Part shown: positions 13,501-28,500 of the stretch, piece after piece
Position numbering within the stretch: position 1 is the stretch's first letter
Layout: each line of letters begins with the position of its first letter
Assembly (NCBI RefSeq): GCF_949628215.1
Contig: NC_134288.1
Span: 1,674,001 to 1,738,000 of the forward strand
Origin: Phalacrocorax aristotelis
Taxonomy: Eukaryota > Chordata > Aves > Suliformes > Phalacrocoracidae
Direction of reading: 5' to 3'
DNA length: 64,000 nucleotides
Notes under the pieces: model-generated
The model's input: the letters and a program-made list of their open reading frames with translations, nothing else
Database searches by the model: none
What the model was told of the DNA's origin: nothing
Program-made: the position numbers and the translations under genes

Positions 13501-16500
13501 ATGAAAGCTGTATCTATTCTGAATCTACTCAAACTATCTCCTTACCTTTGACCAGCAACTACTGGAGCATTTGTTTCAAGTTCTACAAGAGAAAAAGATA
13601 ATTTTAAAGTCTGCTGTAGAAGTACATACCTGCTGACAAGACATGACTATCTCATTTTTTTCTCATTATGTATTAGGTCTGAAGAATAAACTTCTCTCGT
13701 TTATCGCTTCTCTCAAAGAGAAGCAAGCTAACATCAAACCAAGCACCACATCAGCCAAGCGCTCTTTCTGATTATGGCCTGCACCAGCTAAGGCAGAGAA
13801 AAGTGAAAAGGAACCCTGCAGAAGAAACATGTAGAGAAACTTCCTGAGAAGGGCTACAGTCCTCTCCCTTTTTTAACTTCCGTTTTAGACAGTTTACTAC
13901 TTCTACGTTTTATTAGTTTTAAACCTTAAAAATACTAACCTGGACCTATTATGCATGTAAAATTTTGCCATAACCCAACCAACTCCTACAGCAAATCTTA
14001 TAATGCAAAGGAAGACAGTTTTCTGAAGCTCAATTATATTTCTACTGAATTGGAAAAGAAAAAAAAAAAATCTCTCGGGAGATAATGTACAGATAATGTA
14101 CAGAGAAGTCTGACCTGCCCTCTTTCTGCCTCTCTCATAGTGATTTTATACATAGAGGTCAGGTTTCCTTTTGAGTCTTCACCATAAATGAACAGCTCTC
14201 CTTTTCATTATGTAAGATTTCTAATCTTTTTACTGTCCATCTTTTAATTCTCCCCACGTCCACCAGATCCTTTGTTGAGAGGGGATATCTATACCTAAAC
14301 ACAGCCCCTCTTGTGAGAAACTGCCCCTGGTTTAGGGATTACCACTACATTGTAATGTATTAACGTTACATGTAAAGTTTATTTGCCACACTGCCTACAG
14401 TGTACGCCATCTCACCCTTAAATACCCTCCAGTCTTTGGGACAGTGGTGCACAAACCTGTGGCTTTGCCTTTAAGATCAATTTACTACCCCAAGTTTGCT
14501 AGAGTGTGCACAAGGAATAAAAGGTGTAAAAAAAAGTACGAAACCAGGTAATATCTGTCCCCTTATGGTAAATACTGCTTACAATTTGTATGGTTGGAGC
14601 ATCAGACTCTTCAGCGTAAGTGTATATAGCACTGTCTGGGAAAAACAGAACTCTTGGTAACAAAAGAAAAATAGACTACGCAACAAAAGGAAAGAGTTAC
14701 TCTTCTTCCTACCCAAAATTTGAAAAATCGATAATGTTGGTGCTTCCCCCCCAGCAGGAACTCCTTAATACAGCCACTTCAGCACTGGGGCAATAAGTTG
14801 GATGTAAATCAAGAGGGCACATGAATGTCTTTGTTTGAGTGGAAGTTCAAAGAAAGCAATTTGGTACAATTTCTACTTTCTGAAAGCACTACTTCTAATC
14901 ATATTAGAGACGGCAAATTGATGGAGTGTGGCACTTTCCATGCGCAAGGCAATGTCTATCCATCTTCCCTACTCATCTTAGAAATTACTTTTCTAAAACA
15001 CCACAGAATTGATGGTGAAACAGCATGATAACGGATACTGACAACAAAAAGTCATCTGCCAGGGCTCCGTCCGTGAAACACTGCTGAGGATTCATTAAAA
15101 GCTGAACACAAAAAATAGGATTACAACTCTAAAACTTAAGTTCCCAGCATGGCTTTTGAAAATATTTTCAGAAACATCCCATATAAAAGAAAAACTCCTA
15201 TTTGCTCTTAACAAAACTTCAAAACTCAAACACAACGTACCATTACAAATGCAGTCCCTCCAGCTTATGACTGAGTATCTAAAAACTGCCTTGGCGATTT
15301 TTCCATTTGTTTTACTTGATCCCATACTGAATCTCCAACAAGGCTCTGGAGACTTCTCAAGCACAATGTATCTAACAAAGAAAAGCAATCCCAAAAGCAC
15401 AAATAATAAAAAAACCCCAACCCCCAAACTACCAAGCATATTAGTGACCATTAAATATGCATTAAAATAAGTGCATTTTCAGTTACAAACATGAAGAGTT
15501 TAGTTCACCTATATTCTGCTTTTCCAAAGTAGGATTTACCTGCTCTTTGAACAGTACTTTCTGATGCTGCAACTGAACTTTTTTTCTGTGTTAAATGTTG
15601 AGAGGACGCTAGAATAAAAGTGGAGGGAAAAAGCATTATTTTCAAACGGAGTGACAAGAATTTTCTGATTTGCAATTGGGCCGCTTTTACAAAATGCTGT
15701 CTCTTCCAGCTTACTGTGTTTTTTCATTTACAGATGCAATTTTTTTAACCTACCCTCCACTTTTCCCCCCATCACATGCACCTCCCCAGTTTAAAAAACA
15801 ACAACAACAAAACCCCAAAACCAAACCAAAACACTTTGGCAAAACTATCCCAAGCAAGTTTTCTCAAACTAGAAAAATTAGAATAAGTGATGAAATTAGG
15901 TATCATAAAACACATTTTTAAAGGTAACAGTTTTTCACCAGCTAAGAATTTAAATAAAGTCCTAGAAATTAAAGAGTTTAGTCTCTCTCAGTTTAACGCT
16001 CATTTCAACACAGGTTCTGGGGAAGAACAGCATCTTTGTTAATGAATCAACGCCCTCACTCTTTCAATTAAATTGCAAGAGTGAAAAATGTGCTCCAGAG
16101 GCTCCCTTGAAGTCCTCTGGTAGTAAGATGATGTGACGTAACATGTCTTGGGTTGTCAAGTTTAAAAAAAAAAAAAAAAAAAAAAAGGAGATGGAAAACC
16201 AATTCCTCTTGGGCTAATGCTTTCAAGTCTTCTATTATATGTGATAATGAAATTAAGAACATGAAGACAAAAAGTTAAACATTCCTGTTTAAATAAAGAA
16301 TATCCACTTCCATTTTTTTCCTAACAAACCAGAATTCCTTCTGTGAAGCTCAAAGTAAACATTTCCATTTTCTAGTGGCACAGTTACAACATGCACGTAA
16401 TAGCCACGTGGAAAGTCATATTCAAGCTGAAGTTCTCAGATCCACTGTCTTCTGTGGATTTTATCTTCCATTATTTTATCTTCTGTGTCTAAAACCATGA

Positions 16501-19500
16501 CGTAAAGCACAACTGGTATTTAGACAGCTTACCTGAAGAGCGATGGTTTTTTTCCACCACATTTTCAATAGATTAAGAATGGCATCAAGAAGTAGCAGCA
16601 ATGTCATAAGTCTATCAGATGCTCCAATTAAAATAGTAAAGGAGAAAATAGTTCAGATGTGAATGTATTTTGTGTTTTTGAATTGGGTGCAATTCACTTA
16701 TAATCCCTTTTTCAGGTATTTCTCTGAAATGTGCCTTTTCATTTTTCCCTAGACATAAGGGGTTTTGGTGTTTGTTTTTTCCTTCTGGAGGTTATTCAGC
16801 TATTTCCCTAGAGGGTTAAGGTTATTCAAACAGGGAACTAGTATTATTAGGATTAACTTAAAATATCTTAATTACCGGAGCAGAGTACCAGTATATCTAT
16901 CAGTGTGAAAAGCACCGTAAGTATTACTTTTGTCATTACTGATACATCCATATCTTCTTCCCCCTTCTAACAGTTATGTGAAATCACTCCTCTGTTATTG
17001 CGTGTGTTCATGACAAATGCCCCGTTTAAGCAGTAAATGGAAACTGAAATGAAACATCTGGAACGTGAATCTTAGCGAAGTGCAAGCCTGTGTATCACTC
17101 AAACAGAAAAGCAGCTGTCAGCCTTGGCTACAGTGTCTAGATTTCATCACGCTCATGGAAGGAAGCACCTATAAGTTTACAAAAGCAATCCCACTTCTTC
17201 CATTCGCGCACAGCAGCACTGGACTTACCTGCACTTTGTAGCAGTTCCTGATGTGCTCCTGCTTTTTCTTCCACCACACCAACCCCAGTTTGCTCAGCTG
17301 GTAAACTGCCATGGTTACTACCATTAGTGCTTGGTGCTGTGGGTGCGAGGTCTGGGACTGCGGGAGTGGCTACAACCGACAGTATGCTCGTAGGAGGAGT
17401 GCTTGTTGATACGCTTGGAGACGAAGAGACAGGAGCAGGAGCTGCAGTGCTGACACTCAAACTGCCAGGCCCAGAAGTGCTCTGTTTTATAAGACTGGGT
17501 GCTGGAGGTGTCACAGTTTTATTATCCAGTTCTGCTGGTGATTGCTCTGTTCCCAAAGTATTTAGGACTGACGTTTCTAGTCCCTGACCTTCTGCTTCTC
17601 CATCCAAAGCATATTGCTCTTCCCCTTTCTCAAGGGAACCAGTGACTTTCTTGCATGCTTTCGTTAGCAAGAGTTGGCCAATCTTGTCTACTTTTCCCTT
17701 TCCCTTACTCGATGAAACAGGACTGCGTCTGTTCCCAGACCCTGGACTACTTGTAAGAAGAGGTGAAACAACAGGTCCAGACTGTGTTGCTGTAACTGAG
17801 CACAGGTCACTCGACCCACCACTTTGAGAAGTCGTCTCCTCTGGGCTGAAGTCTTTGACTTGCTGAGCAGGAAGATGTGAAGGAACATTGGAAGAAGTTG
17901 TAGCGGGAGAAGGCAGCTGAACAGGAGGTGCCAAGGGATTAAGAACCAGTGGCCTGCTGGTGGGAATACTAGAAACAGGACTGCTGGACGTTGTGCTGGG
18001 AGGAGCAGGCCCGGAGGAGAACTTTATATTCTGCGGTATATGCAAAGGACCAACAACTGCGACTGACTGAGGCATTAGACTAGAGTTAGACGTCATCGGG
18101 GCTGCTGGAATCGTACTTGATTGAGAGCCCTTCATAACCTGAATTATTGATGATGAGTTTATAAAAACAGGTGTAATAAACTGTGGCCGGGCGTTAGACT
18201 GAGCTGCTGACTGTCCCTCAGAAACCATAACTTTGTTCCCTACGTTGGGCATTGTGACAACAGTCGACACTAACGCAGGTTGCAAGTGAGACGGCAACGG
18301 TGTTGATGTATTAGCAGAAGATGTAATAGGGTTTGAAGTTACAAAAACTGTTATCTGGTTGGGGGGTAAAGGACCTGAAATAGAAGAAGAGCTGACAGGC
18401 CTTTGCATTACTGGAGGAACACTCTGTGCAACGTTTGAGTTTATTTCTCCCAGTTCCTGGTGCCCTGAATTTGAACAGGGCTCATTATTTTGAGGCAAAC
18501 TAAGGGCATTAGATGGTTCTTTGCTTGAGGATGAATCTTGCAGCGGAGGAATGACAGCTATCTTCTTTAGCTCCTCACCAGTGGTGACTATTGGTGCCAT
18601 TTCAAGACCAGGCAGCCCAGGGGGCTTAATGGTTACGTTAGGAGCTCCAGAATTATCAAGAAGTTGACTTAAAGAAGTTGGTGCCTCCCTCATAGCTGGA
18701 GATACCATGGTTTTACTTTCTTCCAAGACCGGAAGCTTACTGGTATCTAAGGCTTGCCCGTCTTTTTTCGGCTGTTCTTCTGTAACCAACATTTTCATTT
18801 CTGGAGTAGGGATACCTTTTAGTTCAATACTGGGCTGGTCTTTGTTACCTTGGACACCTTGTGCACTTTGACACTCGTTATCTTGGGGCACACTAAGGCT
18901 CTCTTTATTGTCTTCAGGAATGCCTGTCATAGAAGGTACAGAAATTGCAGGGTTCTGATTACTTAGCACATTATTATTTTGAAAACTTGTGGTCACGGGT
19001 GTTGGCAAAGAGGGACCAGCCATCACATTTCTTTGTAATTCCATGTTCTGCAAGAGAGATGGATTCTGCTGAGATGTCAATGACAATTTAGCTGCTTTTG
19101 AATTCTGTCTGCCGGGGCTTGGTGTAGTTTTCCTACTGGATCCAGGACTGGACCTTCGACTATTGCTTGGACTTGCTCTCTTTGTTCCTCCAGTGTTGGT
19201 CTGTTTTCCTGAATTAATGACCACGCCTTCCAATTTGTGTGACTGTGGAGCAGCAAAACTAGATTGATTGTTTATTGTGAGATTTGATGGGGCTTGTCCA
19301 ATGGCCTTCAAAGTAGTCGGATTAAGACCCTGCTGATCAAATCCTCTATTGAGATTAGGCCTGGGAGGTAAAGGAATATTAATCTGGGGAGGGAACAGAC
19401 CAGCTATAGAAGCATTGAGTCTCTCTGGAGACAAGCTAATTTCTGACGGCTCTGTGCTAGGTGGACGGTTATTAGGAGTCTGAGGATAGTATGGCCTTGG

Positions 19501-22500
19501 GCTTGCTCTGTTTGGGGTTTTAGGCCTTGAAGTTTGTGATGGGGTGGCAACATTTGGAAAATGGTGTGTAAGAGTGCTAGGCAGAGAATTAGACTGTTGC
19601 TGGGGACTTGCACCTTGGGCAGCTGAAAGTGGGGATGGGCCAGGTTTAGGTCCTGCCATCATTAATTGGTTCTGTGAAACTACTAAATGAGACGTCAAAT
19701 TATTCTGAGCTCCTGATGCTGGGGGGCCTTCAGCTCCACCTCCTTCTGGAAGGGAGGATACTGCTGAAACCTCTCCAAGGGGTGAGCTGGAAGGATTTTG
19801 TACATTATCTTGATATACCATTTTTCTTGCATTATTTCCCAGAGGAGGATTGCCTGGCAAGGAAATTCTTTGTTTATCAGGAGACGGAGGCACTGAACCA
19901 GGACCTTGGAGGTTAACCATGACTGGCATGTTACCACTCTGCTGCACTGGCATTCGTTGCGCATCTGGATTCAGAGGCCCTCTAGGTGGGTGAACTCCTT
20001 GTGGTACAGGAAGCCTGACTGATTTGGGATCCTGCTGCATCATAAGCATCATCATCATCTGCTGCTGCTGCTGCTGCTGCGGTGTTTGCGGTGGTGCCTG
20101 GGCTTGCTGCGGCGGTGGCTGCGGCTGCTGTGTATGTGACATGAGTTGAGGTGGCATCTGCTGAAGTGGCCTTTGTTCCACTGGCTGAGATGGATAACCT
20201 AAAATGACAAGATGATACATTCATTAAAACCAATCAAAGATCAGAGAAAGCAGAATTTTTGTAATGAAAAGGATCAGACAGAAAGTACAGCCAGGAGCCT
20301 GTTTATCTAATGTGACAGCCACATTAACGCTTTACAAATAAGGACAAAGATTATACTTAATTCTTAAAAAAATTTTTACTTAATGTATGAATGACTAGCA
20401 TGACATTTAATTGGAGATCTTAGTGTATCATAACAGCTACTAGCTATTATTCCAGATTCATGACACCTGAAAAGTCTCTGCAACTGTCCAACTCTGTCCA
20501 ACACTTACAAATGCAGAGTTGGACTTTCACTAATTAATACTCCTTAAAACTTAAGTGCCTGACAGGCCCTGTGGGACATGGACTAGCATACCTGCTACAG
20601 ATTTGACATTTTCTAGTGTACAAAGTAGAATATGCCATGTTTTACTTGGCCAAAAACAGTGCTAAGCACCACCCGCATGGCTTATAATATAAATTCCTTT
20701 GCCGACCTCGTATTTAATCCTCCCTAGGTAAAAAGAATAATTCCAACTGCAACCTGTTTCTTAATTCTAAAAAATAAGCTATTGGTTAATGCTAAATTTT
20801 TAAGGCATCTGTCTGTGCTACAGCTAGAAGTACAGAATTTTTTATCAATTATGTTATTGCTGAATAACTCTACAGTATTCAATATGATACCTGCAGGATG
20901 ATACGTGAGAATGTGGCCACATCTTAATTTTGAGATAATTCAAATAAAACATTTAAACAATGGTACCAGTTACTAGGAGGAAAAATACACTTTGGACTTG
21001 AATGTGTGATAACACAAATAAAACAGAACTGTCACAAAGATCAGTTAAAAGTTCTTCTATAGTTATTACATTCAGATAATCCACAGAAAAATCCTACTAC
21101 CTGGTGGCCTACTTGCAAACTCTGAAAGTTTAGGGCCTGAATTATCTAAGTTCATTCCTTGTTCTCCAGACGTTGAAGACTGATCACTCTCCTCCAGGCC
21201 AGCTGGACGTGGTTCCGAAGAACTGGAAGAAAAATAACTGCAATTAAGATCCAGTCCTCTCATCAGTGTTTGACTTCTGCTTCCATAACTAAGTATTCAA
21301 GTAATTAATTCCTAGCACTTTTCAGAGACCTGCAAGTAACTCACCAAAATGCACCACTACCTCCAGCATGACATGACAAACTTGAACACAGAAGCCAGGT
21401 CTGCTGACAGTCACTCCTGTGCCTTAAATACAACTAAAAAGGAAGCAAGTTGCCTAGTACTCTATTCGTCTTAAACATTTCTTTCCTTTGTTTCTACCTT
21501 GAATCTGAGTTTTATAACTAAGAGAATGCCAATGGATATTCCAAATTATACAGATATATGTATTTAAACTAAATATGCTTCCCTCTAGTACTGCTGTGAC
21601 ATCTGTATAGATAAGTATCATGGGTAGAGGCATAGAAATTTATTTTAATGGTAGCACCATTTCATCCAGTATCATACCCAGAAGCTCATGGTATCAGAGC
21701 CTCTCTCTGTTAACATCACAGCAAAAATGCACTGACATATCAGACATTATAAGTCGTCCCCCAGAGCACAGACGTCTGTGGGATACTGAGGCTCTGCAAG
21801 TGATCATAGAAAGGCTTGGGTTGGAAGGGACGTTGAAGATCATTTAGTTCCAACCCCCTGCCATGGACAGGGGCACCTTCCACTAGACCAGGCTGCTCAA
21901 AGCCCCGTCCAACCTGGCCTTGAACACTGCCAGGGATGTGGCATCCACAACTTCTCTGGGAAACCTGTTCCAGTGCCTCACCACCCTCACAGTGAAGAAT
22001 TTCCTCCTGACGTCTAATCTAAATCTATCCCCTTTCAGTTTAAAACCATTACCCCATATCCTATCACTACACTCCCTGATAAAGGGACCCTCCCCTTCTT
22101 TCCCGTAGGCCCCCTTTAAGTACTAGAAGGCTGCTATAAGGTCTCCCTTGAGCCTTCTCTTCTCAAGGCTGAACAACCCCAACATCTTTCAGCCTGACCT
22201 CATACAGGAGGGGCTCCAGCCCCCTGGATCATCTTTGCGACCCTCCTCTGGACCTGCTTGAGCAGGTCGATACCTTTCTTATGTTGGGGGCCCCAGAGCT
22301 GGATGCAGTGCTCCAGGTGGGGCCTCACAAGGGTGGAGCAGAGGGGCAGCATCACCTCCCTCAACCTGCTGGCCATGCCGCCTGGGATGCTACCCAGGAG
22401 ACGCTTGGCTTTCTGGGCTGTGAGCGCACATTGCCAGCTCATATTCAGTTTTTCACCCACCAGTACCCCCCCCAGTCCTTCTTCCAGGGGTACTTGATGC

Positions 22501-25500
22501 TCCAGGAGACTTTCAAGGACAACTTAAAATTGTTCTGATTCAGTGCCCAATAATTCCACTGAATCAAGACAGCTTTTGCAGACTTAGAAAAAAACAAGTT
22601 TATATAGCTATCAATGTATATCGTCAGAGAATAGAAGATAGAGATGAAGAGTACGAGACCTTAACTGCTTATCAGCTTCATGAATATATGAAGGCTGTAG
22701 GGAGATCTACACAATAAACGCTCTTAGTTAAAGGCATCAAAATAAGGCCACTGCCAACAGAGAGAGGCAGAATCATGCAGAAATACCAACGACAAAAGAA
22801 ATTTTCAGCAAAATAAGAATTTGAAGTACATAAAGGCAGAGAGATCTGTCATTTAATTTTACTTGAGAGTAATACTTTCTGGCATCTGAAGAGCTGACAT
22901 GGAGAGACCCAGGCCTAATGTCCCATTAACTACCTAACCAATGTTCAACAGTGTGTGCCTTGAAAATCCCTAACTCTTGCGGGTTAGGGGAGAACATAAA
23001 CCAAGGGAGATGAAAGGTAAGAAATGGGGCAAACACAGAACTGTTCCAAGCACTGCTGCTGAGCGGGCAGGTGTTGCCAAGGGAAGCATTTGGAATGGAA
23101 CCTTTTATCTAATACACCAATTTTTGTGATGCAGTTGTTGCAGGCTTACATGCCTCCACCAATAAATTTTATGAAAATTGCAAAATGCATACATGTGCCT
23201 GAGAAGCATTACGCTAGCAGCCACAAATGAACAAAAATTCTGGCAGCAAGATCACCCAAAGCAGCTGCAGCCTTTCAGTCAGGTGGCAGCAACATAAACT
23301 GAAATAACTGCCTAAAATTGTGAACACATTGCCATTTATGATTTCTATATAAAGGTGGGAGATTAGATAAAAAGCTGATGCAGAGCATCTATGCACAAAG
23401 AGGTTTAACCTAGAAAACAATCGTGGTGCAAAACTGATTCTTAGAAAACATCATCTGGGTCTAATCAGGCAAGCTGTACAAACCTTGCAAAACAGGCGTG
23501 AGTTTTGCTTGCTAGCAAAGAAAAGCCGTTATTGTAGGAAAGACTGCTGCTGTAATTGCTGGAAAATGTAAACATACCTTGAATTTTGAATGTAGCTGAA
23601 ATTCACTAGGCATATTTAGCAACAAGCCCACATCAAAAAAAAAAACCAAATTCTGAATACAAATAACAAGCAAGATAAGAAGTTTGAGTGAGAGGGACAA
23701 ATATTCCATATTTGTTCTTCTTTCGTATTGCTCTAGATGTAAACAAAAAAGCAAAACACCAAAAAAACCAAACTGTACATTAGGTACAGTATGGATTGTC
23801 AGAAGTGAACCCTTTGCTCCACCAGCTGCATTCTCCAGCAGAACCTTTGGATGCAAAATCCCTTATCAGAGTGGAAAGAGAACTCCAGAAGACAAACAAA
23901 AGAACCCCAAAACCAAAAACCCCAAGAATAAAAAACCAAAAACAAGCCTAAAAAACAACCCAAAAAGGGCTGCAGATGCTGAAATAAGGTGCAAAAAAAT
24001 AAAATCACAGTACAGAGCAAGCCCTGCCAACACGGTGCAGCGCTCTGCAACAGCTTTTGCTTTTATAGAAAGGCACTTAGAATCACAGAATCATGAAGGT
24101 CGGAAAAGACCTTTTAGATGAAGTCTGACTGTCAACCCAACACCCCCATGCCTCCTAAACCACATCCAAACATCTACGTGTTTGTTGAACACCTCCAGGG
24201 ATGGTGACTCCACCACCTCTCTGGGCAGCCTGTGCCAGTGCCTGACCGCTCTTTCAGTAAATTAATTTTTCCTAAAAGCCAATCTAAACCTCTCCTGGCA
24301 GAGCTTGAGGCCGTTTCCTCTCACCCTATGGATAGTTACCTGGGAGCAGAGACCAACCCCCACCTCACTACAGCCTCCTTTCAGGTAGTTGTAGAGAGCG
24401 ATAAGGTCTCCCCTCAGCCTCCTCTTCTCCAGGCTAAACCCCCCCAAGCCCCCTCAGCCGCCCCCCAGCACACTTGTGCTCCAGACCCTGCCCCAGCCCC
24501 GCTGCCCTTCTCTGGACACGCTCCAGCCCCTCAAGGCCCTTCTTGTCCCGAGGGGCCCAACCCTGAGCCCAGCATTCGAGGTGGGGCCTCCCCAGGGCCG
24601 AGCACAGGGGCCCCATCCCTGCCCGGCTCCTGCTGGCCACACCAGGGCTGACACAAGCCCGGGGGCTGGTGGCCTCCTTGGCCACCCGGGCACTGCTGGC
24701 TCATGCCCAGCCGGCTGTCAGCCAGCCCCCCCAGGGCCTTCTCCGCCGGGCACTTCCCAGCCCCTCTGCCCCAGGCCTGGGGCGTTGCCTGGGGTTGGTG
24801 TGACCCAAGGGCAGGGCCCGGCCCTTGGCCTTGTTAGACCTCATACAATTGACCTCAGTTTATCAATCCAGCCTGTCTGGATCCCTCTGCAGAGCTTTCC
24901 TACCCTCGAGCAGATCGACACTCCAGCCCAACTTGGTGTCATCTGCAAACTCACTGAGGGTGCACTCAGCCCCCTCATCCAGAGCACTGATAAAGACATT
25001 AAACAAGACCAGCCCCAACACTGAGCCCTGGGGAACACTGCTCATGACCGGCCACCAACTGGATTTAGCTCTGTTCACCACAACTCTCTGGGCTCGGCCA
25101 CCAAGCCAGATTATACCCAGCAAAGTGTACATCTGTCTAAGCCATGAGCTGCCAGCTTCTCTAGGACAATGCTGTGGGGAGACAGTGGCTTTGCTGAAGT
25201 CCAGGTAGACAACACCCACAGCCTTTCCCTCATCCACTTGGTGGGTCACTTGGTCATAGAAGATCAGGTTGGTCAGGCAGGACCTGCCTTTCATCAAGCC
25301 ATGCTGCCTGGGCCTGATCCCCTGGTTGTCCTCCACATGTCTGGTGAGTGCACTCAAGATGAACTGCTCCATGATCTTCCCTTGTACCGAGGTCAGGCTG
25401 ACTGGCTTGTCATTCACTGATCCTCCTTCCAGCCCTACTTGTACATGGGCATCACATCGGAAAGCCTCCTGTTGTCTGGGACCTCCCCTGTTAACCAGAA

Positions 25501-28500
25501 CTGCTGATAAATGATGGAGAGTGGCTTGCCGAGCTCCCCCGCCAGCTCCCTCAGTGCTCTCGGTTGGATCCCATCCTGCCCCAAAGACCTGTGAGTGTCC
25601 AGGTGGCTCAGCACGTTGTAAACTGCTTCCTACTGGATTACGGGGGGTTTGTTCTGCTCTCCGTCCCTGCCTCCCAGCTCAGGGGCTGAATACCCTGGGG
25701 GTAACTGGTCTATTAGAGACTGAGGCAAAGTAGGCATTAAGTACCCCAGCCTTTTCCTCATCCTCGCTGGCAACGTTTCCCTCCGCGTCCAACAGAGGAT
25801 GGAGATTCTCCTTTGCTCTTTTTGTTGTTAATGTATTTGTAAAAACATTTTTGTTATCCCTTACAGCAGTGGCCAGACTGAGTTCTAGCTGGGCTTTTGC
25901 CTCCCTAATTTTCTTTCTTCATGACCTAACGAAATCCCTGTACTCTTCTTGAGTTGCCTGCCCCTTCTTCCAAAAGTGGTAAACTATCCTTTTTTTTCTT
26001 GAGTCCCAGCAAAAGCTCCCTGTTCATCCAGGCTGGTCTTCTGCCCTGCCAGCTCTGTGCCTTTAAGGATTCCTCCTTGAAGAATGCCCATCCTTCCTGG
26101 GCCCCTTTGGACTTGTCCTCTGCTGCTAAATGAGTTTCATTTCACAAGTGTACAGGGGGACTGTAACCTCCAGACCTACAGTTAAAAGCTCTCTGATTCT
26201 GGCTGAGAAAAACTTCTTTGTCCTGCAGTGCTGATCCCCACCTGCACATCACACTTCACACTGGATACTGCAAATGTGAGTGCCAGCAGTGATTCTGCCG
26301 AGTGTGTTATGTCTGTTCTACCAGTACACATGATGTTTATGGTCTGTGCACAGGGGAACATTAAACAACAGTTTGTTTGTGCGTGTATTTAATACTAACA
26401 TGTTTTATCTATGATCGCATTTCATACAACATCTTTTTCCTCAGTTTACATCCCATTACCTATAGTCTTCAGGACCAGAACACAGATGCAATCACTTTTA
26501 AACAACCTACTTTTCCAAAATGTCTTGGTTTTCATTCCAATGCTGAGCTGCTCGATTAAGCAGACCCTTAAAACTATTTCAGATTCAGCTGATTAAACTC
26601 TTCCAATAGCTCACTTATCCTATTTACATTCCAGTATGGCTCAGTCTACAAAGCATATTACTAACGGTACTTTCGTTACTGTAGTATTTCATCTCAGAAA
26701 TTATTTCGAAGAAATGAACAGAATAATTTTCAGCGTGTTTATCAAATTAGCTCTATTTCCACACAAGGTTTGCTGCTCTGAATTCAAAAATTTCTGAGGA
26801 AGAATGACAGAGAAGCAGCCAAGGTGAAAAGCATCCTATTTGCTTCTGACACAAAAGAAAGTGATCCAAATCAGATTTAAAAGAACCAGCAACTCCAAGA
26901 CAGGAAACCACTGAGCTCGCCTAATGATGGCAGGGAAGCAGAGAGCGAATGAGGCGGGAAGGTACTACAGCCAGCTTTCCTTGCAGTCGCCCTCCTTTTG
27001 CTGGAGAATAATCTCAAAAGCATTTATGAGCATAGCTCCCTTCTTATTGTTCCTGGAAGTATGAAATGATTAATCTACAGCCCATTAAGAAACAAAATGC
27101 TAATCCATATCAGGTGCCAAAACGGCATTCTGCAGGTGGCAATGGCAAGAGAATGTTCACCGAAAATTTAAGTGACAACATAAGTACGAAGTGGTATTTC
27201 CTCTAAGTACACCGAAATCTGATTAAAAGCCTTACTTAAGAGCTAGGAATGCTTTTGAGTTGTCATAGCTCAACAGAAAAGCTGTAATTCAGGCTTCTTT
27301 CATTGTGAGAACTTTTTAACAAGCAAATAGTCTCGTGGGGCTTTGTAAACTCAGAGGACAGCTTTATATCCACGTCTATTGATACTCCCAGGCCACAACG
27401 AAGCTGGGTGACCATCAATTAAGACCAATGAAAGCAAAATCCTAACAAGGCTTTTCTTCAACAATTAACAGATTTTCTTTTCAGAAGAGAGTGCCAACTC
27501 CCTCAGAATCCTTTGTCATTTCCATGGCAAGACAGCTTGCTACAGTAGTGGTTACTGTTATTTTATTGAAATCTATTTAGAATTGAAGCACTGGGGTTTT
27601 TATACATAGCACCAGATCTTTTCTACCTAGAAATACAAGGACATTTTTGACTTTGTTTTTTTTGGGGGGAACCACAAACCAAAAAACTTTCCATGAAAGA
27701 TACAGATGACTAATAGTGACACAAAGTTTGCATATTTTACTTCACTGCAAATTATCAGCAGTGCCTACAGGTACTACACAAATTGCTGTTGGGTGATGGC
27801 TATGCAACATGAATGTTCTTGAAACACAGAAAAATAAGACATTGTTACTGTTTGAAAGACATCTGGAAAGCTTTGAATGTCAGGTGAACAAACAAGAAAA
27901 CATCTGCTTGCTATTGAGTCTCTCTGCAGGATATAACATATCAAAAGGAGGCAGATGCACATTGTACCATTACACTAATACTATTTTTTACAACAGCACT
28001 ACGTGACACTACCGTGTGCAATATACTGTTAGAACCCACCCTTGCCCAATTACTTACACTTTAAATTCCCGGTGAATGGCAAAATGAAGACACCTATATG
28101 CCCTCATGTATCTCCCTTCACGTAGCCAAAGACTGTCAAAGCTAGGAAGCTTGGCACACCATCACCGACGGCCCTCCCTGCAGGCCTGCCCTGCTCCTTG
28201 CAGCAGCGCTGCAGCAGGGTGGATCACAGCCGCCTGTGACCGCCCCCTGGGCACGGAGGAGCCCTGTTGTACATATTTCAGAAGCTGACGAGCCATAACA
28301 AGTTAGGCACTGCAAGAGAGGAGCTGGTATCTCAGTTACAGTTTCCAAGTCACACCGAAGTTTCAGTCTACCCCCACGTTGGCCGCTTGGTTCTAGCTGA
28401 GTTGCTTTAACCTGGTTTTCACAGCTGGCCAAAGACTCTGTACTCCTTCAGATTTAACCTGAAATCATATGGCCTGTTTTGCAGCAGTGTTGAGCTGATG

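Noticed and set aside
16164..16186. A23 run as the tail of a processed retrocopy
   Set aside because: No gene-like sequence or target duplication was seen beside it.
24232..25024. Plus-strand proline-rich frames of 139-182 codons
   Set aside because: They are antisense to the CR1 copy and reflect its GC-rich sequence.
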